From Acidobacteriota bacterium (GTDB lineage Bacteria; Acidobacteriota; Blastocatellia; Pyrinomonadales; Pyrinomonadaceae): a DNA stretch of 33,530 bases. Position 1 is the stretch's first letter, and every line of letters starts with the position of its first letter. This document shows positions 14,817 through 24,300 of the stretch, in pieces. The notes under the pieces were generated by a model. The model searched no databases. It saw nothing but the letters and a program-made list of their open reading frames with translations, and was not told the origin of the DNA. Made by a program: the position numbers and the translations under genes. Location of the stretch: the NCBI GenBank assembly GCA_003222975.1, contig QHXN01000056.1, positions 1 through 33,530 of the forward strand. The letters are read 5' to 3'.

Positions 14817-16844
14817 ATGGTCATGTCAATCAAACGCCTACTCGTCGGCAGTCCGCTCCGGACGGAGCAGGCGGCGCACGAGCGGCTCTCGAAGAAGACT
14901 GCGCTCGCCGTATTCTCTTCCGACGCGCTCTCCTCGACGGCCTACGCGACCGAAGAAATTCTGCTCGTGCTGGCGGCGGCCGTTGCCTTCGGGCAGGCGA
15001 ACGCCTTCCACTACGTCGTCCCCATTTCAATCGGCATCGCGGTGCTTTTAGTCATCGTCGCGACGAGCTACCGGCAGACCATCCACGCCTACCCGACAGG
15101 CGGCGGCGCATACATCGTGGCGAAGGAGAACCTTGGCACGAACGCCGGGCTGGTGGCGGGCGCGTCGCTCCTCGTTGACTACGTGCTGACGGTCTCGGTG
15201 TCCATCGCGGCGGGCGTGGCGGCGATCACCTCGATGGTGCAAGGCACTCGCTTCGCTTGGCTTGACGAGCATAAGGTGCTCCTGTGCCTCGTCTGCATCG
15301 CGTTCATCGCCATCGCCAACCTGCGCGGCGTGCGCGAGTCGGGGGCCATCTTCGCGACCCCGACCTACGCCTTCGTCATCTGCTTCCTCTTCATGATCGG
15401 CTACGGGCTCGTCCACTACTTCACGGTCGGAGGTGTCGCGCCCGCGCCCGTTGGGAACGAGATGGCGGTCGCCGAAGGGTACAAATTTCAGCCGGTGACG
15501 GTGTTCCTTCTCCTCGGCGCGTTCTCGAACGGCTGCGCCGCGCTCACCGGCATCGAGGCCATCTCGAACGGCGTGCCTGCCTTCAAGAAGCCGGAGGCGC
15601 GTAACGCTTCGGCGACGCTCGTCGTGATGGCGGCGCTGTTGACGGTCATGTTCCTCGGCACGAGCGTCATGGCCTGGCTCTACGGAGTGCACCCGAAGGC
15701 GAACGAGACGGTCATCTCGCAGTTCGGGCGCATCATCTTCACGGGCACGTTCGGGTGGTTCTACTACGTCGTGCAGGTGACGACCGCGCTCATCCTGGTG
15801 CTCGCGGCCAACACCTCGTTCGCGGACTTCCCGCGCCTCTCGTCCCTGCTCGCGCGCGACCGCTTTTTGCCGCGGCAGTTCGCCAACCGCGGCGACAAGC
15901 TGGTCTTCTCTAACGGCATCGTTATCCTCGCGATCTTCTCCAGCGTCTTAGTCATCGCCTTCGGCGGCGACACCTCGCGCCTGATCCCGCTCTACGCCGT
16001 CGGCGTCTTCCTCTCCTTCACGCTCTCGCAAGCCGGGATGGTCAGGCACTGGCTGGCGGAGCGCGCGAAAACGCGTAAGTCCGCCGAGGCCGCCGCCGCA
16101 GGTGTGCCCGGCGGCAAGGAGAAGAACGAGAACGGGCGGAAGCCGCTGCCCGACGCGATGCTGGCAGCGGACGACGATATCCACATCTCGAAGTTCGTCG
16201 AAGACGAGGTGACAAGCCCCACGAATTGGAAGAAGTCCATCGCGATTAACGGCCTCGGCGCGGTCGCCACGTTCGTCGTGCTCTGCGTCTTCATCGTCAC
16301 CAAGTTCATCCACGGCGCGTGGATCGTGGTCGTCATCATCCCGCTGTTGGTGCTGATGTTCCGCTCGATTCACAAGCACTACGTGCGGGTGGCGAAGCAG
16401 CTCTCGACCGAGGGTCTCGTGCAGCTCCACGAGATAAAGAACATGGTCGTCGTGCCCATCTCCGGCATCCACCGCGGGGTCATCAGTGCGCTCCAGTACG
16501 CCAAATCCATCTCGACCGACGGCGGCGTGAAGGCCGTTTACGTTGACCTGGACGAGGACGCCACGAATAAGCTGCAACAGAAGTGGGAGCGTTGGGGATC
16601 GGGCGTCGAGCTGGTCGTGTTGCAGTCGCCTTACCGCTCGCTGACCCGCCCGCTGCTGCGCTACATAGATCAACTGAGGCGGGAGGGCAGCGACGACTTC
16701 GTGACCGTGGTGCTGCCGGAGTTCGTCCCAGCGCGCTGGTGGCAGCAGCTCCTGCACAACCAGAGTTCGCTCCTGCTGAAAGGCTCGCTGCTCTTCAAAA
16801 AGTGTGTGGTCGTCGTCAGCGTCCCCTATCACCTAGAGCACTGA
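14817..16844 (+). CDS. kimA: KimA-type potassium importer (APC superfamily)
   Basis: 675-aa membrane protein of the KimA (former YdaO) family, high-affinity K+/H+ symporters. The N-terminus has the family sequence RLSKKTALAVFSSDALSSTA then YATEEILLVL, and about 12 membrane segments follow to near residue 530. The C-terminal cytosolic domain (from about 555) contains VVVPISGIHRGVISALQYA and resembles the dimerising, c-di-AMP-binding tail of B. subtilis KimA. Start at 14817 (MVMSIKRLL) is favoured by GGGGG eight bases upstream. The gene follows a c-di-AMP riboswitch, the arrangement known for kimA in Bacillus. A 46-aa membrane protein gene and the KdpD-like kinase gene follow on the same strand, so control may extend to them. 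Confidence 0.92.
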   Translation: MVMSIKRLLVGSPLRTEQAAHERLSKKTALAVFSSDALSSTAYATEEILLVLAAAVAFGQANAFHYVVPISIGIAVLLVIVATSYRQTIHAYPTGGGAYIVAKENLGTNAGLVAGASLLVDYVLTVSVSIAAGVAAITSMVQGTRFAWLDEHKVLLCLVCIAFIAIANLRGVRESGAIFATPTYAFVICFLFMIGYGLVHYFTVGGVAPAPVGNEMAVAEGYKFQPVTVFLLLGAFSNGCAALTGIEAISNGVPAFKKPEARNASATLVVMAALLTVMFLGTSVMAWLYGVHPKANETVISQFGRIIFTGTFGWFYYVVQVTTALILVLAANTSFADFPRLSSLLARDRFLPRQFANRGDKLVFSNGIVILAIFSSVLVIAFGGDTSRLIPLYAVGVFLSFTLSQAGMVRHWLAERAKTRKSAEAAAAGVPGGKEKNENGRKPLPDAMLAADDDIHISKFVEDEVTSPTNWKKSIAINGLGAVATFVVLCVFIVTKFIHGAWIVVVIIPLLVLMFRSIHKHYVRVAKQLSTEGLVQLHEIKNMVVVPISGIHRGVISALQYAKSISTDGGVKAVYVDLDEDATNKLQQKWERWGSGVELVVLQSPYRSLTRPLLRYIDQLRREGSDDFVTVVLPEFVPARWWQQLLHNQSSLLLKGSLLFKKCVVVVSVPYHLEH

Positions 16845-16878
16845 CGGAGGGGGCGGGCCGGGAAGGCAGGTGAGTCTT

Positions 16879-17019
16879 ATGAACCAGCTCTGGACGATCA
16901 TCTTTGTCGCCGCCCTCGCCGCCGCTTTCGGCATAGCGGCGTGGTACGACCGGGAGGATCGGAAGAAGCGAGAGCGGAGAAACCTGGCTGCCGAAAGGAG
17001 AAGTCACGACGGGCAGTGA
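16879..17019 (+). CDS. Small single-pass membrane protein after kimA
   Basis: A 46-aa frame 34 nt after kimA: MNQLWTIIFVAALAAAFGIA forms one membrane helix, followed by AWYDREDRKKRERRNLAAER, a strongly basic cytosolic tail. An AGG-type ribosome site lies at a fair distance; an in-frame GTG three codons earlier is an alternative. Its position between the K+ importer and the sensor kinase suggests a small partner of one of them. This is inference; I recognise no family. Confidence 0.6.
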   Translation: MNQLWTIIFVAALAAAFGIAAWYDREDRKKRERRNLAAERRSHDGQ

Positions 17020-17074
17020 GCTTTCAGGCCGGGCGTCAGAACAAAGTATGTAAGCGGGTGGTTATGGTCTTACA

Positions 17075-18325
17075 ATGCACGGCGTGTGGAAGAAAATGTA
17101 TGAGAAGAGGTGGGCGGGCTACCTGGCCGCCGTGCTCGGCATCGCCGCCATGACGGGCGTGCTCAAGCTCTTCGGCACGCACGTCAACTCGACGACCGTC
17201 GCGCTCGGACTGCTCCTCGTCGTGCTCTTTGTGGCGACCGGGTGGGGCTCGCGCCCCGCCGTGCTGGCCTCAATGCTGGGCGTCATGTGCTTCAACTTCT
17301 TCTACCTGCCGCCGGTCGGCAAGTGGACGATAGATGACCCCGACAACTGGATCGCGCTCTTCGCCTTCCTCGTCACCGCCGTCACCGCCGGGCAGTTGTC
17401 GGCCCACGCGAACCGCCGCGCCGAAGAGGCCGACGCGGGATGGCGTGAGATCGAGCGGCTGTACCGGGAGCTACAAGATGCCTTCGAGCAAGCCAGCCAG
17501 GCCGAGGCGTTGAAGCAGAGCGAGCGTTTGAAGTCGGCGCTCCTGGACGCCGTGACGCACGACCTGCGCACGCCGCTCACCTCCATCAAGGCGTCCGTCA
17601 CAACCCTGATCGACGATTTTCGTTCAAAGATGCGAGGCCGAGAGTCTGCGGCCCTCGACGAAGAAGGCCGAGGGGAGATGCTGGAAGTCATAGACGAGGA
17701 GACCGACCGGCTCAACCGCTTCATCGAGGGGCTGGTGGAGATGGCGCGCATCGAGGCCGGCGAGATACACCTGCGCCGGCGCTGGGGCTCGGTCGAGGAG
17801 ATCGTCGCCGCTGCTCTGGAGCGCGCCGCGCCGCTCACGCGCGGGCACGAGGTTCTGGCCCGGATGGATGAGGGGCTGCCCGCCGTGCGCGTGGACGCGA
17901 GGGCCGTCACCGAGGTCGTCTATACGCTCTTGGACAACGCCGCGAAGTATTCACCGGCGGAGACTCGCATCGAGGTGCGGGCGGAGAGCACGGGCGACGG
18001 GTTGATCCGGCTGAGCGTCGAGGACGAAGGCCCCGGCATCCCGCCGGAATTGCGCGAGCGCGTCTTCGACAAATTCTTCCGCGCGATGAGGGACGGCGAC
18101 GCGGGCGCACGCCAGCCTTCGGGGACGGGGATGGGGCTGGCTATCGCCAGGGGGATCGTCGAGGCACACGGCGGGCGCATCTGGATCGAGGAGGCCCCCG
18201 GCGCGCGCGGCTGCCGCGTCGTGGTCGCGCTCCCGGTCGGCGATGAGGAAGAGACCGCGATTGAGGAGGGGCAAGGGCTGAGCCTTAGGGAAGATGAACG
18301 ACAAGCAGCGCATACTGGTCGTTGA
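17075..18325 (+). CDS. KdpD-like sensor kinase lacking the N-terminal KdpD/Usp region
   Basis: 416 aa. Four membrane segments (about residues 14-105) form a DUF4118 domain, the membrane unit of Kdp[19 protein letters not shown] is characteristic. A coiled coil (about 115-150) leads to a HisKA domain with phosphoacceptor H162 in [11 protein letters not shown]. An HATPase_c domain follows with N-box [16 protein letters not shown] and GTGMGLAIA. The roughly 380-residue N-terminal sensor + Usp region of classical KdpD (about 890 aa) is absent here and is encoded separately at 24940. The start at 17075 lacks a ribosome site; ATG at 17096 follows GGAAG and may be the true one. The gene overlaps kdpE by 32 nt, showing coupling. 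Confidence 0.88.
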   Translation: MHGVWKKMYEKRWAGYLAAVLGIAAMTGVLKLFGTHVNSTTVALGLLLVVLFVATGWGSRPAVLASMLGVMCFNFFYLPPVGKWTIDDPDNWIALFAFLVTAVTAGQLSAHANRRAEEADAGWREIERLYRELQDAFEQASQAEALKQSERLKSALLDAVTHDLRTPLTSIKASVTTLIDDFRSKMRGRESAALDEEGRGEMLEVIDEETDRLNRFIEGLVEMARIEAGEIHLRRRWGSVEEIVAAALERAAPLTRGHEVLARMDEGLPAVRVDARAVTEVVYTLLDNAAKYSPAETRIEVRAESTGDGLIRLSVEDEGPGIPPELRERVFDKFFRAMRDGDAGARQPSGTGMGLAIARGIVEAHGGRIWIEEAPGARGCRVVVALPVGDEEETAIEEGQGLSLREDERQAAHTGR

Positions 18326-18992
18326 CGACGAGCCGCAGATCACGCGCGTGCTGCGCCGGAGCCTGACGACGCATGGCTACGACGTGCGCGTGGCGGCGGA
18401 CGGCCTGGCCGCGCTCCAGACCTTCGGCGACTGGCCGCCCGACCTCGTCGTCACAGACCTCTCGATGCCTCAAACGGACGGCTTACAGCTCTGCCGCAAC
18501 CTGCGGGCGATCTCGCAAGTCCCCATCATCGTGCTCTCGGTCCGCGGCGAGGAGAAGACCAAAGTCCAGGCGCTCGACGCGGGCGCGGACGACTACGTCA
18601 CGAAGCCATTCGGCATGGACGAACTGCTGGCGCGCATCCGCGCCGCGCTCAGGCGGGCCGGATCGGAGAAGACGGAAGACGCCGCCCCCGTCCTCGAAGT
18701 CGGGGATTTCCGCGTTGACCTTGAGAACCGGAGCGTCAGTGTGAAGGGTTCGGAAGTGCATCTCACGCCCAAGGAATACGACCTGATGGTCTACCTCGTC
18801 AGCCACCCCGGCAAGGTTCTGACGCACCGCACGCTGCTCACCTCAATCTGGGGCGGCGAGTCGGCGGAGCAGACCGAATACCTGCGCGTCTTCGTCGGTC
18901 AGTTACGAAAAAAGGTCGAGCCGGAGCCTGCCACGCCCCGCTACATCCTCACCGAGCCGTGGATTGGCTACCGCTTCGATCCGGGCTCTTAG
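18294..18992 (+). CDS. kdpE: KdpE response regulator (OmpR/PhoB family)
   Basis: 232 aa. The receiver domain has the acidic pair D11/D12, phosphoacceptor D55 (VVTDLSMP) and the conserved Lys in DDYVTKPFG. The C-terminal winged helix includes [20 protein letters not shown], the RTLLTSIWG turn and a hydrophobic [11 protein letters not shown] end, all typical of KdpE. It starts inside the kinase gene, and its stop lies only 25 bases before the 11-bp-period array in front of the kdp leader. It probably binds both arrays (14415 and 19018) as a phosphorylated dimer to activate K+ uptake genes. Confidence 0.92.
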   Translation: MNDKQRILVVDDEPQITRVLRRSLTTHGYDVRVAADGLAALQTFGDWPPDLVVTDLSMPQTDGLQLCRNLRAISQVPIIVLSVRGEEKTKVQALDAGADDYVTKPFGMDELLARIRAALRRAGSEKTEDAAPVLEVGDFRVDLENRSVSVKGSEVHLTPKEYDLMVYLVSHPGKVLTHRTLLTSIWGGESAEQTEYLRVFVGQLRKKVEPEPATPRYILTEPWIGYRFDPGS

Positions 18993-19017
18993 ACGCCTCA
19001 AAAATCCCTCCGAAGTT

Positions 19018-19056
19018 TTTATAAAACATTTATGAACCTTTTACCCCTTTCTTATG
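19018..19056 (+). promoter_or_regulatory. Four-unit, 11-bp-period operator array ahead of kdp riboswitch
   Basis: Hexamers TTTATA (19018), TTTATG (19029), TTTACC (19040) and CTTATG (19051) are spaced by 5 bases each. Differences from the kimA copy are mostly C/T exchanges, and the TTA core of each unit is kept. The end of the array is 10 bases from a TAGCAT hexamer in both copies. The first two hexamers resemble a KdpE box as I remember it from E. coli. The exact -10 and start site remain unclear. Confidence 0.62.
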
Positions 19057-19072
19057 CGCGTGGGAGTAGCAT

Positions 19073-19258
19073 CCTTCTCGTTGACAATTCGGTCTGCCGA
19101 AGCTGCTAGCGCGACCCCTTCGGGTGTCGAGACGAGCAGCGCGGGGGAACCAAACGCCTCGTCCTTGCGGCGGGGTACGGGGCGCATCGTGTGGATACAC
19201 GCGTAGGGCACTTCTCAGTCCGAGCCCGTCAGCTAACCTCGTAGGCTTGTAGAGAAGG
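19073..19258 (+). ncRNA. c-di-AMP riboswitch (ydaO/yuaA class) controlling the kdp operon
   Basis: Conserved blocks in order: GCCGAAG (19096), GGGGGAACCAAA (19143), CGGGGCGCATC (19178), then CAGTCCGAGCCCGTCAGC directly followed by TAACCTCGTAGGC, a near-perfect match to the class consensus. A lower stem CCTTCTC (19073-19079) and GAGAAGG (19252-19258) is fully paired and differs in sequence from the kimA copy. The leader precedes the membrane-protein gene at 19344 and kdpFABC. Riboswitches of this class are known upstream of K+ transport genes and shut them off when c-di-AMP is high. Confidence 0.94.
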
Positions 19259-19283
19259 GGCAATAGCAGCGCAATCAATTTCG

Positions 19284-19313
19284 AGGGCGCGGAGCGACTT
19301 TGTTCCGCGCCCT
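19284..19313 (+). terminator. Terminator-like hairpin of the kdp riboswitch
   Basis: AGGGCGCGGA (19284-19293) pairs with TCCGCGCCCT (19304-19313) around a 10-base loop. The run after the stem is only T-C-T, so the U-tract is much poorer than in the kimA leader. It may be a leaky terminator, or it may act with another factor. The next ribosome site begins about 20 bases later. Confidence 0.7.
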
Positions 19314-19343
19314 TCTGCGCGTCTGCCCGAACGAGGAGGACGG

Positions 19344-19970
19344 ATGAAGGAGTATCGCGGAACAAAACAGGATAAGGCGTGTGATGACCCGTTCGAGAGG
19401 ATTGAGTTTCTAGTAAAGAAAAACCCGCGGGCGTGGCAGTCAGTCGGGGCCGTGGTGGGACTAGCGGGCGGCATCCTCGCCCCCGCCCTAGGGTCGCTCT
19501 TGGCGGTCGTCAGATGGTTCATCAGCGTGCAAAGGGCAGGCCCTTATCTGAGTAGTCTGAGCATAGTCTTATTCGCCTTGACCATTCCGCTGCTGGCGCT
19601 CGGCGCGCACTGTCTCGATCTGCTGGAGGCAAAGACAGCTCCCCCCGCCCCTCCCGTCGAACCACTCTCCGCCGGAGTCGCATCCGTGATCCGGTACGGC
19701 CCTTGGACGAGGAAGAAGAATAGGAAAGGCGGAACGCGGCGGGCGCTGATTGACGATCTCGGGATGCTCGCCCGCCTTTACGTGGCGCGCTTCATCGTGT
19801 GGCGTGGGCTTCGCGACCGCCGGAAACTTGGGAAGGGAACCGATGACGACAGAAGACTTGATAGTCGCCGCCGGCAGTCTGGTCACCACCTGCGTCTTGC
19901 TCACACTGCGTCAGTTCCTCGTCGGGGGGAGAAGGCGCGGCAGCATTTTTATAATGACGCTCGACAATGA
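19344..19970 (+). CDS. Hypothetical membrane protein, first gene after the kdp riboswitch
   Basis: 208-codon frame with a strong GAGGAGG ribosome site. The first 165 residues look coding: a charged start, two membrane segments (about 34-62, VGAVVGLAGGILAPALGSLL; about 68-92, SSLSIVLFALTIPLLALGAH), a Pro/Ala hinge, then a basic C-terminal part. Beyond about 19840 the codon use becomes poor and Arg-rich, and another frame with its own good ribosome site starts at 19843. The natural end may therefore be near there, with a frameshift, or the two genes truly overlap. I do not recognise the family. As the first gene behind the leader it is likely co-expressed with kdpFABC. Confidence 0.55.
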   Translation: MKEYRGTKQDKACDDPFERIEFLVKKNPRAWQSVGAVVGLAGGILAPALGSLLAVVRWFISVQRAGPYLSSLSIVLFALTIPLLALGAHCLDLLEAKTAPPAPPVEPLSAGVASVIRYGPWTRKKNRKGGTRRALIDDLGMLARLYVARFIVWRGLRDRRKLGKGTDDDRRLDSRRRQSGHHLRLAHTASVPRRGEKARQHFYNDARQ

Positions 19971-20211
19971 CAACGGTGGCGGAGTGGACGGCCCCGACGA
20001 CGATTGGCTCTCGGTCATTGCCGCGCAGGAGGAACCATTACACTGGATGAAGATTTCATCCGAAGGTGAACGTCGCGCGGCAACCACTTCTTTCTCCTGG
20101 AGCTTGGCTACAACTTCAACTGACGGAAGGACTCAGGATGCTCGACTTAATCTTCGTCGCCGCGACGGTTCTTTTCTTCCTCCTCGCGCTCGCCTACGTG
20201 CGCGGGTGTGA
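19843..20211 (+). CDS. Possible small membrane protein, overlapping frame
   Basis: ATG at 19843 follows AAGGGAACC, a good ribosome site. The product begins MTTEDLIVAAGSLVTTCVLL then TLRQFLVGG, one membrane helix and a basic patch, followed by an acidic stretch (DNDNGGGVDGPDDDW). The last 30 residues are the off-frame shadow of the tiny gene at 20138 and are unlikely to be natural. It overlaps the preceding gene by 128 nt. Either a short membrane protein whose end has shifted, or part of a decayed gene. Confidence 0.35.
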   Translation: MTTEDLIVAAGSLVTTCVLLTLRQFLVGGRRRGSIFIMTLDNDNGGGVDGPDDDWLSVIAAQEEPLHWMKISSEGERRAATTSFSWSLATTSTDGRTQDARLNLRRRDGSFLPPRARLRARV

Positions 20212-20224
20212 GAGATTGCAGTGA
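20138..20224 (+). CDS. KdpF-like tiny membrane protein (28 aa)
   Basis: MLDLIFVAATVLFFLLALAY then VRGCERLQ: one membrane helix with a short polar tail. I recall very similar 28-30-residue frames (MLDLLFVA-TV-FF-LA-AYV-GCERL) directly upstream of kdpF/kdpA in other bacteria, which supports it being real. An AGGACTCAGG sequence precedes the ATG. It ends 10 nt before kdpF. Probably a small accessory subunit of the Kdp complex. Confidence 0.7.
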   Translation: MLDLIFVAATVLFFLLALAYVRGCERLQ

Positions 20225-20234
20225 GGGGCGCGTT

Positions 20235-20324
20235 ATGAATCTCGAATCAATAGCCGGCCTGACAGTTTCCGCGCTGCTGCTCGTCTATCTCGCTTACGCG
20301 CTGCTGCGCCCGGAGAAGTTCTGA
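20235..20324 (+). CDS. kdpF: KdpF, small subunit of the K+-transporting ATPase
   Basis: 29 aa: [20 protein letters not shown] then YALLRPEKF. One membrane helix ending in LL-PEKF, the standard KdpF signature. KdpF stabilises the KdpABC complex in the membrane. GTGAGGGGCG gives the ribosome site; the stop is one base before the kdpA start. Confidence 0.9.
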   Translation: MNLESIAGLTVSALLLVYLAYALLRPEKF

Positions 20325-20325
20325 C

Positions 20326-22167
20326 ATGACTGCGAACGGCTGGCTACAAATCCTCTTCTTCCTCGCCGTCATTCTGGCGATCACGAAGCCGATGGGCCTC
20401 TTCATAACTCACGTCTTCGGCGGCGAGCGCACGTTCCTGCATCCGGTGTTGCGCCCCGTCGAGCGCTTAATCTACAGACTGACCGGCGTTGACGAAAGCC
20501 GGGAGATGCGTTGGACGGAGTACGCCGCGGGCGTGCTTCTCTTCAGCCTCGTCTCGATGCTCCTGCTCTACCTCATCCAGCGCCTTCAGGGCGTGCTCCC
20601 TTTCAACCCGCAAGAGTTGCCGGGCGTGGACTCAAGCGCGAGCAGCACGGGGTTCGTCGCCTCCGCCTTTAACACGTCGGCAAGTTTCACGACCAACACG
20701 AACTGGCAGAGCTATGTGCCGGAGACGACGATGAGTTACCTGACGCAGATGGCGGGGCTTGCCTACCACAACTTCGCGTCCGCCGCCGTCGGCATCTCGC
20801 TCGCCGTCGCCTTCATCCGCGGCGTCGCGCGCCGCGAGTCGGGAACAATCGGCAACTTCTGGGTGGACTTCGTGCGCGCGAACCTCTACGTGCTGCTGCC
20901 GCTCTGCTTCGTCTTCGCGCTCCTGCTCGTCTCGCAGGGCGTGGTGCAGAACCTCCGCCCCTACGACACGGCGAAGCTGGTTGACCCGCAGACGGTCGAG
21001 GTTGAAAGGAAGGACGCCGCCGGAAACGTCTTGACCAACCCCGACGGCACGACGCAGAAGGAGACTCAGCACGTCAACGAGCAGACAATCGCGCAGGGGC
21101 CGGTCGCCTCGCAGGAGGCCATCAAAATGCTCGGCACGAACGGCGGCGGCTTCTTCAACGCCAACTCGGCGCACCCTTTCGAGAACCCGACGCCCTTCTC
21201 GAACTTCCTTGAGATGATCGCCATCTTCGCCATCGGCGCGGGGCTGACCTACACGCTGGGGCGCATGACCGGCTCGCAACGCCACGGCTGGGCCGTGCTG
21301 GCCGCGATGGTCGTCCTGTTCCTCGCCGGCCTCGTGACCGCGTACTGGGCCGAGGCGCGCGGCAACCCGATTCTGACGAGGGGCGGGGTTGACCAGTCCG
21401 CGAGCGCCGTCCAATCGGGCGGCAACATGGAGGGCAAGGAGGTGCGCTTCGGCATCGCCAACAGCGTGCTCTTTGCCACCGCCACGACCGACGCGAGCTG
21501 CGGCGCAGTCAACTCGATGCACGACTCATACACGCCGCTCGGCGGCATGGTGCCGCTCACGAACATCATGCTCGGCGAGATCATCTTCGGCGGCGTGGGC
21601 AGCGGGCTTTACGGGATGCTCATCTTCGTCATCCTCTCGGTCTTCATCGCCGGGCTGATGGTGGGCCGCACGCCCGAATACCTGGGCAAGAAGATCGAGT
21701 CTTACGACGTGAAGATGGCGATGCTCTACGTGCTCATCTTCCCGCTCCTGATTCTGGCCTTCGCGGGCGTATCCGTCATCTCGCCGTCTTTCGGCTCCTC
21801 GCAACTGAACAACGCGGGGCCGCACGGCCTCTCGGAGATTCTCTACGCCTTCACTTCGGCCACGGGCAACAACGGCTCGGCGTTCGCGGGAATCTCGGCG
21901 AACACTCTCTGGTACAACACGACCATCGGCTTTGCGACGCTCTTCGGGCGCTTCATGATGATCGTCCCCGTGCTGGCCGTGGCCGGAAACCTCGCGCGCA
22001 AAAAGGTAGTGCCGCCCAGCTTGGGCACGTTCCCGGTCACGACGCCGCTCTTCTCGACGCTGTTAGTGAGCGTCATCTTGATCGTCGGCGCGTTGACCTT
22101 CTTTCCGGCACTGAGCCTCGGCCCAATCGTAGAGCACCTGTTGATGTCTGCCGGAAAAACTTTCTGA
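20326..22167 (+). CDS. kdpA: KdpA, K+-binding channel-like subunit
   Basis: 613 aa, about 10 membrane segments. The four selectivity-filter loops are visible: [30 protein letters not shown], a [13 protein letters not shown] loop, and [14 protein letters not shown]. coli KdpA is 557 aa; the extra length is mainly an insert of about 50 residues around 210-260 ([19 protein letters not shown] and following), as in other long KdpA types. KdpA takes K+ from the outside and passes it to KdpB. Ribosome site GGAGAAG within kdpF; 14 nt separate it from kdpB. Confidence 0.97.
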   Translation: MTANGWLQILFFLAVILAITKPMGLFITHVFGGERTFLHPVLRPVERLIYRLTGVDESREMRWTEYAAGVLLFSLVSMLLLYLIQRLQGVLPFNPQELPGVDSSASSTGFVASAFNTSASFTTNTNWQSYVPETTMSYLTQMAGLAYHNFASAAVGISLAVAFIRGVARRESGTIGNFWVDFVRANLYVLLPLCFVFALLLVSQGVVQNLRPYDTAKLVDPQTVEVERKDAAGNVLTNPDGTTQKETQHVNEQTIAQGPVASQEAIKMLGTNGGGFFNANSAHPFENPTPFSNFLEMIAIFAIGAGLTYTLGRMTGSQRHGWAVLAAMVVLFLAGLVTAYWAEARGNPILTRGGVDQSASAVQSGGNMEGKEVRFGIANSVLFATATTDASCGAVNSMHDSYTPLGGMVPLTNIMLGEIIFGGVGSGLYGMLIFVILSVFIAGLMVGRTPEYLGKKIESYDVKMAMLYVLIFPLLILAFAGVSVISPSFGSSQLNNAGPHGLSEILYAFTSATGNNGSAFAGISANTLWYNTTIGFATLFGRFMMIVPVLAVAGNLARKKVVPPSLGTFPVTTPLFSTLLVSVILIVGALTFFPALSLGPIVEHLLMSAGKTF

Positions 22168-22181
22168 GGTTCGATGAAGGT

Positions 22182-24236
22182 ATGTCTGAAAGAGCAAAGA
22201 AGAAGGCCATTTGGGAGGCGCAACTCGTCAGGCGCGCGGTGATTGATTCATTCAAAAAGCTGAATCCGCGCACGATATGGAAGAACCCCGTGATGTTCGT
22301 CGTCGAAGTCGGCAGTGTCTTGACGACTCTTCAACTCATTCGCGGACTCGTCGTGCCAGTTCCGGGCGTCACCGACACAGGTTTCGAGCTGCAAATTACG
22401 CTCTGGCTCTGGTTCACCGTGCTGTTTGCCAACTTTGCCGAGGCGATGGCCGAGGGGCGCGGCAAAGCGCAGGCCGATAACCTGCGTAAAGCCAAGACCG
22501 AGACAGTCGCCCATCGCCTGCTGCCCGATGGGCAGACCGAGACTGTGCCTGCGCCGCAGCTACGCAAGACGGACGTGGTGGTCGTCTCTGCCGGAGAGTT
22601 CATCCCCGGCGACGGCGAAGTGATCGAAGGCGTCGCCTCCGTTGACGAGTCGGCGATTACAGGCGAGTCAGCGCCCGTGATACGCGAAGCGGGCGGCGAC
22701 CGCTCAGCCGTCACAGGCGGCACGCGCGTTCTCTCTGATCAGATCAAAGTGCGAATCACGTCGAACCCCGGCGAGACATTCATTGATCGCATGATCGCGC
22801 TCGTCGAAGGTGCTGAAAGGCAGAAGACGCCGAACGAAATCGCGCTCAACATTCTGCTCGCCGGACTGACAATCATCTTCCTGCTGGCGGTCGTCACGCT
22901 CCAGCCCTTTGCGATCTACTCCAATGCCCAACAGTCCATCTTCGTGCTGGTCAGCTTACTCGTCTGTTTGATCCCGACGACTATCGGCGGACTGCTCAGC
23001 GCCATCGGCATCGCCGGCATGGATCGCCTCATTCAACACAACGTGCTCGCCATGAGTGGCCGCGCGGTCGAGGCGGCGGGCGACGTGAACACCCTTCTGC
23101 TTGATAAGACCGGCACGATTACGCTCGGCAATCGGCAGGCGACAGAGTTCATCCCGCTGCCGGGCGTTGACGAACAGTCTCTGGCCGATGCGGCGCAACT
23201 CTCTTCACTCTCGGACGAAACGCCCGAAGGGCGCTCCATCGTCGTGCTCGCCAAAGAGAAGTACGGAATGCGCGGGCGAGAACTCGCCCCGCACGAGGCG
23301 CACTTCATCCCGTTCACGGCGCAGACACGCATGAGTGGCGTGGATTACGACGGGCGCGAGATACGCAAAGGCGCGGTGGATGCGATTGAGAGGTACGTAG
23401 CCTCGAACGGCGACACGGTTGCGCCCAAAGAGCTACGCGAGATAGTCGAGCGCATCTCGAAGCAGGGCGGCACACCTTTGGTCGTCGCCGACAACAGGCG
23501 ACCCCTCGGCGTCATTTACCTGAAGGACATCGTTAAAGGTGGGATGAGCGAGCGCTTCAACCAACTGCGGCAGATGGGCATCAGGACCGTGATGATTACG
23601 GGCGACAACCCCCTGACCGCCGCGACGATTGCGGGCGAGGCAGGCGTTGACGACTTCCTCGCGGAAGCAAAGCCCGAAGACAAGATGGCTCTCATCAAGC
23701 GCGAGCAGACGGAAGGTAAGCTCGTCGCTATGACCGGTGACGGCACAAACGACGCACCCGCGCTGGCGCAAGCCGACGTGGGCGTCGCAATGAACACGGG
23801 CACGCAAGCAGCGAAAGAGGCCGGCAACATGGTTGACCTCGACTCGAACCCGACGAAGCTTATCGAGATCGTCGAGATCGGCAAGCAGCTTTTGATGACG
23901 CGGGGTGCTCTGACGACCTTCTCGATTGCGAACGACGTGGCGAAGTATTTCGCCATCATCCCGGCGATGTTTGCTATAGCGTTTCCGGTCTTGAACGCCT
24001 TGAACGTCATGGGCCTGCGCACGCCGCAGTCGGCGATCCTCTCGGCGGTCATCTTCAACGCGGTGATCATCATCGCGCTCATCCCGCTCGCACTCCGCGG
24101 CGTGAAGTACCGCCCGATGTCCGCGGCTAACTTGCTCCGGCGCAACCTGCTGCTCTACGGGTTCGGCGGTCTCGTCGCGCCGTTCATCGGCATCAAGCTC
24201 ATTGACGTGATTATTCACGCCATCGGACTGGCGTGA
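22182..24236 (+). CDS. kdpB: KdpB, P-type ATPase subunit
   Basis: 684 aa, matching E. coli (682). The actuator domain has the TGES loop ([17 protein letters not shown]). The phosphorylated Asp is D308 in [13 protein letters not shown], equivalent to D307 of E. coli. The hinge motif is [20 protein letters not shown]. Membrane segments include the K+-path helix with [20 protein letters not shown]. It powers K+ uptake by ATP hydrolysis. Starts 14 nt after kdpA. Confidence 0.98.
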   Translation: MSERAKKKAIWEAQLVRRAVIDSFKKLNPRTIWKNPVMFVVEVGSVLTTLQLIRGLVVPVPGVTDTGFELQITLWLWFTVLFANFAEAMAEGRGKAQADNLRKAKTETVAHRLLPDGQTETVPAPQLRKTDVVVVSAGEFIPGDGEVIEGVASVDESAITGESAPVIREAGGDRSAVTGGTRVLSDQIKVRITSNPGETFIDRMIALVEGAERQKTPNEIALNILLAGLTIIFLLAVVTLQPFAIYSNAQQSIFVLVSLLVCLIPTTIGGLLSAIGIAGMDRLIQHNVLAMSGRAVEAAGDVNTLLLDKTGTITLGNRQATEFIPLPGVDEQSLADAAQLSSLSDETPEGRSIVVLAKEKYGMRGRELAPHEAHFIPFTAQTRMSGVDYDGREIRKGAVDAIERYVASNGDTVAPKELREIVERISKQGGTPLVVADNRRPLGVIYLKDIVKGGMSERFNQLRQMGIRTVMITGDNPLTAATIAGEAGVDDFLAEAKPEDKMALIKREQTEGKLVAMTGDGTNDAPALAQADVGVAMNTGTQAAKEAGNMVDLDSNPTKLIEIVEIGKQLLMTRGALTTFSIANDVAKYFAIIPAMFAIAFPVLNALNVMGLRTPQSAILSAVIFNAVIIIALIPLALRGVKYRPMSAANLLRRNLLLYGFGGLVAPFIGIKLIDVIIHAIGLA

Positions 24237-24245
24237 TCGATTTTC

Positions 24246-24283
24246 AGCTTTCAGCAGGAACCGACCGTCGAGAACTGAAAGCT
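24246..24283. repeat. Inverted repeat between kdpB and kdpC
   Basis: AGCTTTCAG (24246-24254) and CTGAAAGCT (24275-24283) are perfect 9-bp complements with a 20-base spacer, filling most of the 64-nt gap. CAGCTTTCAGC-type repeats occur as scattered intergenic motifs in some genomes. Here it could tune the kdpB:kdpC message ratio or be a degenerate repeat. Confidence 0.5.
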
Positions 24284-24300
24284 ACAAGCTGAGAACGGTT

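Noticed and set aside
15948..16832. 294-codon minus-strand frame
   Set aside because: Antisense shadow of kimA, full of His/Asp/Arg and without membrane or domain features.
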